64,000 nt of DNA, taken from assembly GCA_039683095.1 (NCBI GenBank), contig JBDKSB010000012.1:993846-1057845 (forward strand), given 5' to 3'. Under the pieces are notes generated by a model. It searched no databases. It was given only the letters and a program-made list of their open reading frames with translations, and had not been told where the DNA came from. Shown piece by piece: positions 48,862 through 56,656 of the stretch. The stretch comes from Acidobacteriota bacterium. GTDB taxonomy: Bacteria > Acidobacteriota > Aminicenantia > Aminicenantales > Saccharicenantaceae. How positions within the stretch are numbered: position 1 is the stretch's first letter; the number at the start of each line of letters is the position of its first letter. The translations under genes and the position numbers were made by a program.

Positions 48862-49869
48862 TCAGATCAGGGCGACTTCGTGCGGGCCGCGGACCACTTC
48901 ACCTATGGTCCAAGCCCGGAAGCCCAATCTGTCGAAGCCGCCAATGGTCCGGTCCACGTCCCCTGGGGCGACAACCAGGGCCATGCCGATGCCCATGTTC
49001 AAGGTCCGGAAGATCTCGCGTTCCTCGATCCGGCCGGCCTGCTGGATCTTCAGGAAAATGGGAGGGATGGGCCACGATCCCCTCTCGATCCTGGCCCCGA
49101 ATCCTTCGGGGATGACCCGGGGGATGTTGTCGTAGAAGCCGCCGCCGGTGATATGGGCCATGGACTTGATGCGGACCGTCTTCAGGACCTCGAGGATGGC
49201 CGAACAGTAGATCCTCGTCGGCCGGAGGAGATCCCGCCACAGGCCGGCCTTGATCTCCCTGGGCGAGAAGACCTTGCGGGCCAGCGAATAGCCGTTGCTG
49301 TGGAGGCCGCTCGAGGCCAGGCCGATGACGGCGTCCCCGGCCCGGCAGGACCGGCCGTCGATGATCTTCGGCTGGTCGACGAGCCCGACGCAGAAGCCGG
49401 CCAGGTCCCACTTGCCGGGGGCGTAGAGGCCGGGCAGCTCGGCCGTCTCGCCGCCGACCAGGGCGCAGCGGGCCTCGCGGCAGCCCCGGACGACGCCTTT
49501 GACGAGGTCGACGAGCATCGGCGGCTCGACCTTGCCGACAGCGATGTAATCCAGGAAGAAAAGCGGCTCGGCCCCGAGGACGACGACGTCGTCGACCGAC
49601 ATGGCCACCAGGTCGACGCCGACCGTGTCGTACTTCTTGACCAGGTCGGCGATGAGAAGCTTGGTCCCGACGCCGTCCGTCGAGGAAACCAGGACCGGCT
49701 TCTTCATCCCGGCCAGGCGGGGCCGGAAAAGCCCCGAAAAGCCGCCGATCCCGCCGAGGACCTCCGGCCGGCCCGTCGTCCGGACGAGCGGCTTGATCAG
49801 GCCGATGAAGCGGTCGGCGGCGTCGATATCTACGCCGGCTTTCTTATAGGTCGCTCGGGTACGGGGCAT
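48862..49869 (-). CDS. purM: Phosphoribosylformylglycinamidine cyclo-ligase
   Basis: A 335-residue protein with the AIRS signatures: VSSTDGVGTKLLIA near residue 63, ALVGGETAELPG, SSGLHSNGYSL and ITGGGFYDNIPR. It closes the imidazole ring in purine synthesis in the cytoplasm. Normal length. It is monocistronic here, with no other pur gene near. A strong palindrome lies in the intergenic space upstream. Confidence 0.95.
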   Translation of the reverse strand: MPRTRATYKKAGVDIDAADRFIGLIKPLVRTTGRPEVLGGIGGFSGLFRPRLAGMKKPVLVSSTDGVGTKLLIADLVKKYDTVGVDLVAMSVDDVVVLGAEPLFFLDYIAVGKVEPPMLVDLVKGVVRGCREARCALVGGETAELPGLYAPGKWDLAGFCVGLVDQPKIIDGRSCRAGDAVIGLASSGLHSNGYSLARKVFSPREIKAGLWRDLLRPTRIYCSAILEVLKTVRIKSMAHITGGGFYDNIPRVIPEGFGARIERGSWPIPPIFLKIQQAGRIEEREIFRTLNMGIGMALVVAPGDVDRTIGGFDRLGFRAWTIGEVVRGPHEVALI

Positions 49870-49957
49870 GTTCGTTCTCCAGGGGGGAATCTCCTTGTTT
49901 ATAGCATCCGCTCCCGGCCAAGTCAAACCGGACAAGCCGGGGCCGAACCGGATAGAG

Positions 49958-50009
49958 GGGGTCAAAACTGCTTTTTGCGCAAAAATGAGCAAAAAGCAGG
50001 TTTGACCCC
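49958..50009. repeat. Near-perfect 21-base palindrome in a divergent intergenic region
   Basis: GGGGTCAAAACTGCTTTTTGC and its complement (20 of 21 pairs) surround a 10-base loop. It lies between the divergent starts of purM and the ECF sigma gene, so it is not a terminator for either. It is a REP-like or non-autonomous mobile element, of a different sequence class from the 33.6 kb repeats. Confidence 0.62.
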
Positions 50010-50025
50010 TTCTGCACCGCGGTGT

Positions 50026-50051
50026 AACCTTTTCCCCGAGGGGCGGTATTT
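50026..50051 (+). promoter_or_regulatory. ECF-type promoter motif upstream of sigma module 2
   Basis: AACCTTTTCCCC at 50026-50037, identical to the motif before the first ECF gene, is followed 16 bases after AACC by GTATTT. This places transcription start near 50058, which argues against the upstream ATG at 50056 as the coding start. Confidence 0.6.
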
Positions 50052-50082
50052 ATCGATGAACGCCGATCACTTAAGGACAAGG

Positions 50083-50649
50083 ATGACCGGACGCATGTCA
50101 CCGACGGACAACGAGCTGATGGAAGACGTCCGGGACGGCCGGGTCGAGAAGCTGGCCGTCCTGTTCGAGAGATACCAGACCATGCTCTACAACTTCTTCC
50201 TCCGCCTGACGGGCGACCAGGCCGCGAGCGAGGATCTCGTCCAGGAGGTCTTCGTCCGCATCCTTAAGTACCGGACCGGCTACCTCAGCGAGAGCCGGTT
50301 CAACGTCTGGCTCTTCCAGATCGCGCGCAACGCCCATATCGACCATTTAAGGAAGCGGAAGCCGGCTCTCCCCCTCGACGAGCAGTACGCCGAGATGCCC
50401 GGCCGCGAGCCCCTGCCAGAGGCCGCCTACGAGGCCGACCGGGAGGCTGACCTCGTCCGCCGGGCCCTCGACCGCCTGCCCGTGCGGAAGAGGGAGATCC
50501 TCGTCCTCTTCCGCTTCCAGAACCTCAAGCTCCGGGAGATCGCCGAGCTCACGGGAGTCCAGGTGGGCACGGTCAAGGCCCAGGTCCACCGGGCCCTCAA
50601 GGACCTCAGCCGCGCCTACCTCGAGCTTCAGCGTGGAGACCTGTCATGA
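50083..50649 (+). CDS. ECF RNA polymerase sigma factor (module 2)
   Basis: A 188-residue protein with region 2 (ASEDLVQEVFVRILKY, SRFNVWLFQIARNAHIDHLRKRK) and region 4 (LPVRKREILVLFRFQNLKLREIAELTGVQVGTVKAQVHRALKDL). The start at 50083 has AAGGA upstream; ATG codons at 50056 and 50095 are alternatives. The ATGA overlap with the anti-sigma gene shows coupling. It shares organisation and promoter with module 1. Confidence 0.9.
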   Translation: MTGRMSPTDNELMEDVRDGRVEKLAVLFERYQTMLYNFFLRLTGDQAASEDLVQEVFVRILKYRTGYLSESRFNVWLFQIARNAHIDHLRKRKPALPLDEQYAEMPGREPLPEAAYEADREADLVRRALDRLPVRKREILVLFRFQNLKLREIAELTGVQVGTVKAQVHRALKDLSRAYLELQRGDLS

Positions 50650-51458
50650 CCTGCGAAAAGACCCAGGAAAAGTTCGCCGATTACCTGACCGGGGACCTCG
50701 ACGAGGCCGGCCGGGCCGAGGTCCAGGCCCACATCCTCGGCTGCCAGGCCTGCCGCCAGGATCTCGAGAACCTGACCGTGGTCTGGGCCAAGCTCGGCGT
50801 TTTGCCCGAGGAGCAGCCGGGCAGCGTCGTCCGCGCCCGCTTCTACGCCATGCTCGAGGACGAGCGGCGGAAGATCGCCCGGGCCGCCGCCGCGGCGGCC
50901 GCGCCCCGGTCCCGCTTCGCCGGCCGGTTCAGCTTCCGCCGGCCCGCCTTCGCCGCCTCGTTCTCGGCCTTCCTGCTCCTCGTCGGCCTCGGCGCCGGCT
51001 GGCTCATCAGCGGCGCGCGGCGCGGCGGCGGGAGCTACGCCGCCCTGTCCCGCCAGGTCCAGGACATGCGCCAGCAGGTCGCCCTGTCGCTTCTGAACGA
51101 CCCCTCGGCCTCCGAGCGGATCCAAGGCGTCGGCTACACCGCCGAGGTCAAGAACCCGAGCGACGCGACCCTGGCCGCGCTTTTCAAGGCCGTCGACGCC
51201 GACCCGAATCCCAACGTGCGGCTGGCCGCCGTCGACGCCCTGTACCTCTTCCGCGACCGGCCCGGCGTTCGCGAGAGCCTGGTCCGTTCCCTGTCGGTCC
51301 AGACCTATCCCCTCGTCCAGGTGGCGCTCATCGACTTCCTGGTCGAGGTGCGCGAGGCCAAGGCCGCCGACGCCCTCAAGAAGCTGATCGACGCCGGCGA
51401 GCTCACCCCGGACGTCAAGAAGCGGGCCGAGCAGGGCCTGCAGCAGATCGCGCTCTGA
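50646..51458 (+). CDS. ZAS anti-sigma factor with C-terminal HEAT repeats (module 2)
   Basis: A 270-residue protein. The zinc-binding anti-sigma domain has Cys3, His29, Cys33, Cys36 at the same positions as in module 1. A membrane helix (FAASFSAFLLLVGLGAGWL) separates it from an outside domain of HEAT-like helical repeats (NPNVRLAAVDALYLF, YPLVQVALIDFLVEV) that may sense protein ligands. The start overlaps the sigma gene stop. Confidence 0.88.
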   Translation: MTCEKTQEKFADYLTGDLDEAGRAEVQAHILGCQACRQDLENLTVVWAKLGVLPEEQPGSVVRARFYAMLEDERRKIARAAAAAAAPRSRFAGRFSFRRPAFAASFSAFLLLVGLGAGWLISGARRGGGSYAALSRQVQDMRQQVALSLLNDPSASERIQGVGYTAEVKNPSDATLAALFKAVDADPNPNVRLAAVDALYLFRDRPGVRESLVRSLSVQTYPLVQVALIDFLVEVREAKAADALKKLIDAGELTPDVKKRAEQGLQQIAL

Positions 51459-51544
51459 GGACGGCCATGAATGAACGGCGACGGCGGCGCCCTGATCGCC
51501 CGCCGATCGATATCAACGTCCAAGACGGACATGGAGGAAACGAT

Positions 51545-52651
51545 ATGAACACGAACAAACGGATCGGCAACATCCTGGCCCTGGCCCTGCTCGCGGCCGG
51601 GACGTGCGGCTGGGCCCTGGCCCAAGCCAAGGAAGAGGCCCCTGACCGGGCCGTGGTGCCGCTCTCGAACCCGGCCAAGCCGGCCAGGATCGAGGTCTCG
51701 GTCATGCGGGGCAGCATCACCATCAAGGGCTACGACGGCAAGGACGTCGTCGTCGAGGCCCGGGTCCGCGAAAAGGCGCTGAGCGGGCTCGTCGAATTCT
51801 ATTCCCGGGGCGGCCGCTACGCTCTGGCCATGCCCGCACCTCCCGCCCAGCCGGCTCCGGCCGCCGTGCCGGCGCCCGCCCCCAAGGCCGCGACAGGCGA
51901 CGCCGAAGTGCGGCCGCACACCGAGGAGGAGCTCCAGGCCCGCCTGCTGGACGAACAGGAACGGCTGGCCAAGAGGATCCAACGCGACTACGACCGGCAG
52001 GCCGGCAACTACAGCCTGTTCTTCCAGGACGGCAAGAAAGCCCTCGAAGATAAGGAAAAGAAGATCGCCGGCATGAAGCGCCTCTCCGGCTCGAACTCGG
52101 GCCTGGAGGTCGAGGAACAGGACAACGTCGTGACGATCAATACCCAGTCCTGGAAGGCGGCCACCGACCTGGTCATCCAGGTCCCCCGGACGACGTCGCT
52201 CGAGGTCCGGTCGTCCATGGACGGCGCGGTCGTCGTCGAAGGCGTCAGCGGCGAGATCGACATCAACAACATGCAGGGCCCGGTGACCCTGACGAACGTC
52301 TCCGGGAACACGCTCGTGCACACGGTCAACGGGGACATCACCGTGTCCCTGAACCGCGTCGCCGCCGACAAGCCGCTGTCCTTCAGCACCATGAGCGGCG
52401 ACATCGACGTCACCCTGCCGGCCGACATCAAGGCCAACCTGAAGATGAAGTCCGACCAGGGCGAGATCTACAGCGACTTCGACATGACCGTGGGGCGGAA
52501 GGCGACCCGGAGCGAGGAAGCCGGCAAGGCCGAGGCCGGCAAGTACCATATCTCCTTCGACAGGTCCCTCCTGGGGCTCGTCAACGGCGGCGGCCAGGAG
52601 TTCTCGTTCAACACGTTCAGCGGCGACATCTACATCCGCAAGAAGAAGTAA
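51545..52651 (+). CDS. DUF4097-family secreted protein (module 2)
   Basis: A 368-residue protein with a signal peptide (cleavage near ALAQA), a Pro/Ala-rich insert, a charged helical segment (residues 125-180), then the DUF4097 repeats (GVSGEIDI, NVSGNTLV, TMSGDIDV). It ends FNTFSGDIYIRKKK, close to the module 1 end. GGAGG supports the ATG at 51545; an in-frame ATG at 51468 lacks a signal-peptide start. A strong terminator follows at 52674. Confidence 0.86.
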   Translation: MNTNKRIGNILALALLAAGTCGWALAQAKEEAPDRAVVPLSNPAKPARIEVSVMRGSITIKGYDGKDVVVEARVREKALSGLVEFYSRGGRYALAMPAPPAQPAPAAVPAPAPKAATGDAEVRPHTEEELQARLLDEQERLAKRIQRDYDRQAGNYSLFFQDGKKALEDKEKKIAGMKRLSGSNSGLEVEEQDNVVTINTQSWKAATDLVIQVPRTTSLEVRSSMDGAVVVEGVSGEIDINNMQGPVTLTNVSGNTLVHTVNGDITVSLNRVAADKPLSFSTMSGDIDVTLPADIKANLKMKSDQGEIYSDFDMTVGRKATRSEEAGKAEAGKYHISFDRSLLGLVNGGGQEFSFNTFSGDIYIRKKK

Positions 52652-52673
52652 GGACGCGATCCGCGCGAACCAC

Positions 52674-52710
52674 GGGCGTCCCGGGGCCGGTCCCCGGGAC
52701 GCCCTTTTTT
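52674..52710 (+). terminator. Rho-independent terminator of ECF module 2
   Basis: A perfect 13-base stem (GGGCGTCCCGGGG / CCCCGGGACGCCC) with a 5-base loop is followed by six T residues. It lies 22 bases after the DUF4097 stop. This is the clearest intrinsic terminator in the window. Confidence 0.95.
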
Positions 52711-52806
52711 CTCCTCCCGACGGTATCCCTCTTCCCGGATTGACAGGCCGCGGCCCGGGGCTATAATTGGCCACGCCCGGAATCGCGAGCCTGGAGGGTC
52801 CATCGC

Positions 52807-54534
52807 ATGTCCGCCAAGAACCGCCGCCTGGGAATCCTCGTCGTCCTCGTCGCCGTCATCACGGTCCTGTTCATCGTCAACCGCCGGCAGAAGCAGCCCG
52901 CCGAAACGGCCAGCCTGATCCTCGTCAACGGCAAGATCGTGACCGTCGACGACCGGTTCCCGGAGGCGACCTGGATCGCCGTCGCGGGCGACCGCATCGC
53001 CGCCGTCGGCAGGGACTCGAAAGGCTTTCGGCGCCACGTCGGCGACGGCACCCGGATCATCGACCTCGGCGGGGCGCTGGCCGTGCCCGGGCTCATCGAG
53101 AGCCACGGCCACTTCCTGGGGCTCGGCGAGTCCATGACCATCCTGGACCTGACCAGGGCCAGGACCTGGGAGGACATCGTCGCCCTGGCGGCCGAGGCGG
53201 CCAGGTCGGCCAAGCCCGGACAGTGGATCATCGGCCGGGGCTGGCACCAGGACAAGTGGGACAAGGTCCCCGTGCCCAGCGTCGAGGGTCTGCCTCTCCA
53301 TGACGCCCTGAGCAGGGCGACGCCGGACAATCCCGTGCTTCTCGAGCATGCCAGCGGCCATTCGTCCCTGGCCAACGCCAAGGCCATGGCCCTTTCGGGC
53401 GTCACGGCGGCGACGGCCGACCCGGCCGGCGGCAAGATCGTCCGCGACGCCAAGGGCCGGCCCACCGGCGCCTTCCTCGAGGAAGCCATGGGCCTGATCC
53501 GCTACGAAGAGGAGGGGACGGCGACGCCCGAAGAGGAGACGGCGAAGATGCGCAGGCTCGTCGACCTCGCCGCCCGGGAGTGCCTGGCTCACGGCGTCAC
53601 GACCTTCCACGACGCCGGCGTCCCGTTCGCCGCGGTCGACCTTTACAGGAAGATGGCCGGCGAGGGCGCCCTCCCCGTCCGGCTCTATGTCATGCTCAGC
53701 GCCGGCAGCAAGGCCCTGGCCGAGCGCGGCCCGGCCTACCGCATGATCGGCGAGGCCGGCAATCACCTGACGGTCCGGGCCGTCAAGCGCCTCATGGACG
53801 GCGCGCTCGGCGCCCACGGCGCCTGGCTTCTCGAGCCCTACAGCGACCTCCCGTCGTCGACCGGCCTCAACACGACATCGATCGAAGAGATGAAGGCCAC
53901 GGCCAAGTTCGCCATCGAGAACGGCTTCCAGCTGGCCACCCACGCCATCGGCGACCGCGGCAACCGCGAGACGCTCGACGTTTACGAGGAGGCCTTCAAG
54001 GCCCACCCCGGCAAAACCGACCTGCGCTGGCGCGTCGAGCACGCCCAGCACCTCGGCGCCGCCGACATCCCGCGCTTCGCCGGGCTCGGGGTCATCCCGG
54101 CCATGCAGCCTATCCACTGCACCTCGGACGGGCCGTGGGTCCCCAAGCGGATCGGCGAAGCGCGGGCGGCCGCGGGCGCCTATGTCTGGCGCAAGCTCAT
54201 GGAGGCCGGCTCGACCATCCCCATCGGCACGGATGTCCCCGTCGAACGCGTCGATCCCATGGCCAATTTTTACGCGGCCGTCACCCGCGGGCTCAAGGAC
54301 GGAACTGCCTTCTATCCGGACCAGAGGATGACCCGCGAGGAGGCCCTGCGCGGCTACACCATCAACGGCGCCTACGCCGCGTTCGAGACTGGGCTCAAGG
54401 GATCTCTCGCGCCCGGCAAGCTGGCTGACATCACGGTCCTGTCGCGCGACATCATGACCTGCCCGGAGGCCGATATCCCCGGGACCGAGGTCCTCTACAC
54501 GATCGTCGGCGGCAAGGTCCTTTTCCAGCGCTAG
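52807..54534 (+). CDS. Membrane-anchored amidohydrolase (YtcJ-like, amidohydrolase family 3)
   Basis: A 575-residue protein with an N-terminal membrane helix (LGILVVLVAVITVLFIV) and a metal-dependent amidohydrolase domain. LVNGKIVTVD, the metal-site motif ESHGHFLGLGESM, the later histidines in ATHAIGDRGN and RVEHAQHL, and GTDVPVERVDP are typical of the YtcJ group. The substrate is unknown; exported members often act on N-acyl amino acids. GGAGG precedes the ATG after the terminator. Confidence 0.87.
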   Translation: MSAKNRRLGILVVLVAVITVLFIVNRRQKQPAETASLILVNGKIVTVDDRFPEATWIAVAGDRIAAVGRDSKGFRRHVGDGTRIIDLGGALAVPGLIESHGHFLGLGESMTILDLTRARTWEDIVALAAEAARSAKPGQWIIGRGWHQDKWDKVPVPSVEGLPLHDALSRATPDNPVLLEHASGHSSLANAKAMALSGVTAATADPAGGKIVRDAKGRPTGAFLEEAMGLIRYEEEGTATPEEETAKMRRLVDLAARECLAHGVTTFHDAGVPFAAVDLYRKMAGEGALPVRLYVMLSAGSKALAERGPAYRMIGEAGNHLTVRAVKRLMDGALGAHGAWLLEPYSDLPSSTGLNTTSIEEMKATAKFAIENGFQLATHAIGDRGNRETLDVYEEAFKAHPGKTDLRWRVEHAQHLGAADIPRFAGLGVIPAMQPIHCTSDGPWVPKRIGEARAAAGAYVWRKLMEAGSTIPIGTDVPVERVDPMANFYAAVTRGLKDGTAFYPDQRMTREEALRGYTINGAYAAFETGLKGSLAPGKLADITVLSRDIMTCPEADIPGTEVLYTIVGGKVLFQR

Positions 54535-54606
54535 GCCGGCGCGGCGCGGCGCAACGAACGTTCGTCCGCCGGGGTATAATGAGCCTTAGGGACGGAGGGC
54601 GCGGAC

Positions 54607-55113
54607 ATGCGAAAGAAGATCTTCCTGACGACGGCCGCGGCGGGGCTCATCTTCCTGGCGGCGGCGGCTTTGCCGGCCGCGGCCCAGCCGCGCCTGAACA
54701 CGCGGCCGGTCCAGCTTTACATCGACTTCGGCTACATCAATCTCTTCACCTATCCAAAATGGGTCAGCCTCGGTCCCGAGCTCGAGTTCCGGCTCGGGCG
54801 CCTGGTCACGTTCAACCCCGAAGCGGCGATCTGGGTCCGGCAGAACGCCGGGAGCAGCGTCCGCGTCGTGCCCGGGGCCACGGTGAACCTGCGCTTCAGG
54901 AACTTCTATGTCGGAGGGGGCGCCGTCGGCCGGGTCTCCGACTGGAAGACGATGGCCGGCGGCCGGCTCGTCCCCAAGGCCCAGGTCGGCTACTTCGCGG
55001 GCCCGGGCCGGCTGACCCTGTCCCTGTTCTACCTGAGCACGAGCAGGGACGTCGCCGCCGCGCTGTCCTTCGGCTTCGGCATCGGCCGCAGGGCGCGCGA
55101 GCCCGAGGACTAG
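54607..55113 (+). CDS. Small outer-membrane beta-barrel-like protein
   Basis: A 168-residue protein with a signal peptide (cleavage near AAAQP) and alternating hydrophobic strands (VQLYIDFGYINLF, LEFRLGRLVTF, VNLRFRNFYVGGGAV, LTLSLFYLS, ALSFGFGIG) suggesting an eight-strand barrel. The mature part has no cysteine. Family not recognised. Ends in a charged tail rather than the usual terminal aromatic. Confidence 0.7.
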   Translation: MRKKIFLTTAAAGLIFLAAAALPAAAQPRLNTRPVQLYIDFGYINLFTYPKWVSLGPELEFRLGRLVTFNPEAAIWVRQNAGSSVRVVPGATVNLRFRNFYVGGGAVGRVSDWKTMAGGRLVPKAQVGYFAGPGRLTLSLFYLSTSRDVAAALSFGFGIGRRAREPED

Positions 55114-55182
55114 GCCCGGCGAACCGGCGCCAGGCATCGGCAAGCCAAGGGAAAAAAGGGACGGCCTCTTCGGGGACGGTCC

Positions 55183-56586
55183 TCAGAGCGCGGCCAGGGC
55201 CTTGAGGGCCAGCGCGTACAGCCAGCGGTGGGCCTTGTTGCCGTTGGTCAGGATGGCGATGCCGGTCTTCCGGTCCAGGTCCCCGGCCAGGAAAGCCGTA
55301 TACCCGTTGACGCTGCCGCTGTGGGCGATGACCTTCCGGCCTTCGAGCGTCGAGACCCACCAGGCCAGCCCGTAGCCGGAAGTCTCGTTGAGCCAGCCGC
55401 CGTTGATGGGCCCGGCGAAGCGGTCGTATTGGCGGCGGGTCATCTCCCGGAACGCGGCCGCGGAGACGATGCGCCTGCCCTTGTATACGCCGCCGTTGAC
55501 GGCGGCCATGAGCCAGCGGGCCTGGTCGATGGCCGTGCCGTAGACGACGCCGGCCGGCCAGGCGTCGGCCTTGACCCAATCCACCGGCCGGAAGAGGCCG
55601 GCCCGCCGCCGCACCGGCATGTAGGGGATGGCCAGCCGCTCGGCCATGTCGGCCCGCGGCTCGAAGGCGGTGTCCCGCATCTCGACCGGGCCGAAGATGT
55701 TCTTGCGCATGTAGTCCTTGAACGGCATCCCGGAGAACTTCTCGACGAAATAGGCGACGAGGGTGAAGGCGACGTTCGAGTAGAGCAGCCGCGTCCCGGG
55801 CCGCCGGGCCAGGCGCAGCCGGCCGCGCAGGTAATCGGCCAGCGAGGACGGGACCTGATCTTCCCAGACCGAGTGCCGCCCGAAATCGGTCGGCAGGCCG
55901 GAGGTGTGGGTCAGGAGGTTGCGGAAGGTCACGGGATAGCGCTTGTTCTCGCCCTCGATCTTGAGGTCGTCCAGATAGTCGCTGACCCGGTCGTCGAGCT
56001 TGAACTTGCCCTGGTCCATCAGCTGCACCAGGGCGGTCGCCGACATGGTCTTGAATGTCGAGGCGATGAGATAGACGCTGTCGCAGGCGGCCGGGGTCTT
56101 GACCCGGACGTTGGACAGGCCGGCCGAGCGCGTCCAGACGATGCGGTCGCCGGAGACGCAGACGACGGCCATGGACGGGATGCGGCCGAGCTTGAGGGCC
56201 CGCTCGATCTCGGGATCCAGGATGGCGGCCAGCCGGGCGTCGTCGACCGGCGAGAAGGGGCGCGCGGCGGAGGGATCGGAGAGCATGACCGGTCCGGGCA
56301 GGGGCTCGTCGCCGGGCTCGCCTTCGAGGTCCTCGGGGCCGGGCTCCAGGTCGGCGAACTCGTCGGAGCTCGCGAGCGGGCCTTCGGGGCCCATGGTCGG
56401 CGCGGCGGCCCGGGCGCCGTTCGCATCCGGCGCTTTCGACGGGCCGGCGGCGTGGCCGCCGATGATCTTCACGGCCACGAACAGCCCGACGGCGCCGACG
56501 GCCAGGACGATCAGGGCGATGTCGGCGGCCCGGCGCAGGGGCTTCGCGGGCTTGTTCTTGTTGGCCGGCCGGGCCATGGGGCTCAT
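55183..56586 (-). CDS. Serine hydrolase of the beta-lactamase/DD-peptidase (S12) family
   Basis: A 467-residue protein. A membrane helix (ADIALIVLAVGAVGLFVAV) anchors it, followed by an acidic low-complexity linker (residues 55-110) and the catalytic domain: ASTFKTMS (SxxK), YSNVAF (YxN) and AHSGSVNG (HxG). The fold acts on D-amino-acid peptides or esters outside the membrane. The true substrate cannot be told. Start among three ATG codons is uncertain (56586 used). Confidence 0.88.
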   Translation of the reverse strand: MSPMARPANKNKPAKPLRRAADIALIVLAVGAVGLFVAVKIIGGHAAGPSKAPDANGARAAAPTMGPEGPLASSDEFADLEPGPEDLEGEPGDEPLPGPVMLSDPSAARPFSPVDDARLAAILDPEIERALKLGRIPSMAVVCVSGDRIVWTRSAGLSNVRVKTPAACDSVYLIASTFKTMSATALVQLMDQGKFKLDDRVSDYLDDLKIEGENKRYPVTFRNLLTHTSGLPTDFGRHSVWEDQVPSSLADYLRGRLRLARRPGTRLLYSNVAFTLVAYFVEKFSGMPFKDYMRKNIFGPVEMRDTAFEPRADMAERLAIPYMPVRRRAGLFRPVDWVKADAWPAGVVYGTAIDQARWLMAAVNGGVYKGRRIVSAAAFREMTRRQYDRFAGPINGGWLNETSGYGLAWWVSTLEGRKVIAHSGSVNGYTAFLAGDLDRKTGIAILTNGNKAHRWLYALALKALAAL

Positions 56587-56656
56587 GACGTCTTCTCTCC
56601 CGGCCAAAGATTATACCACGCCCCTCCGCGGGGAAGCCGGGTCGCCGCGTTCGTCC

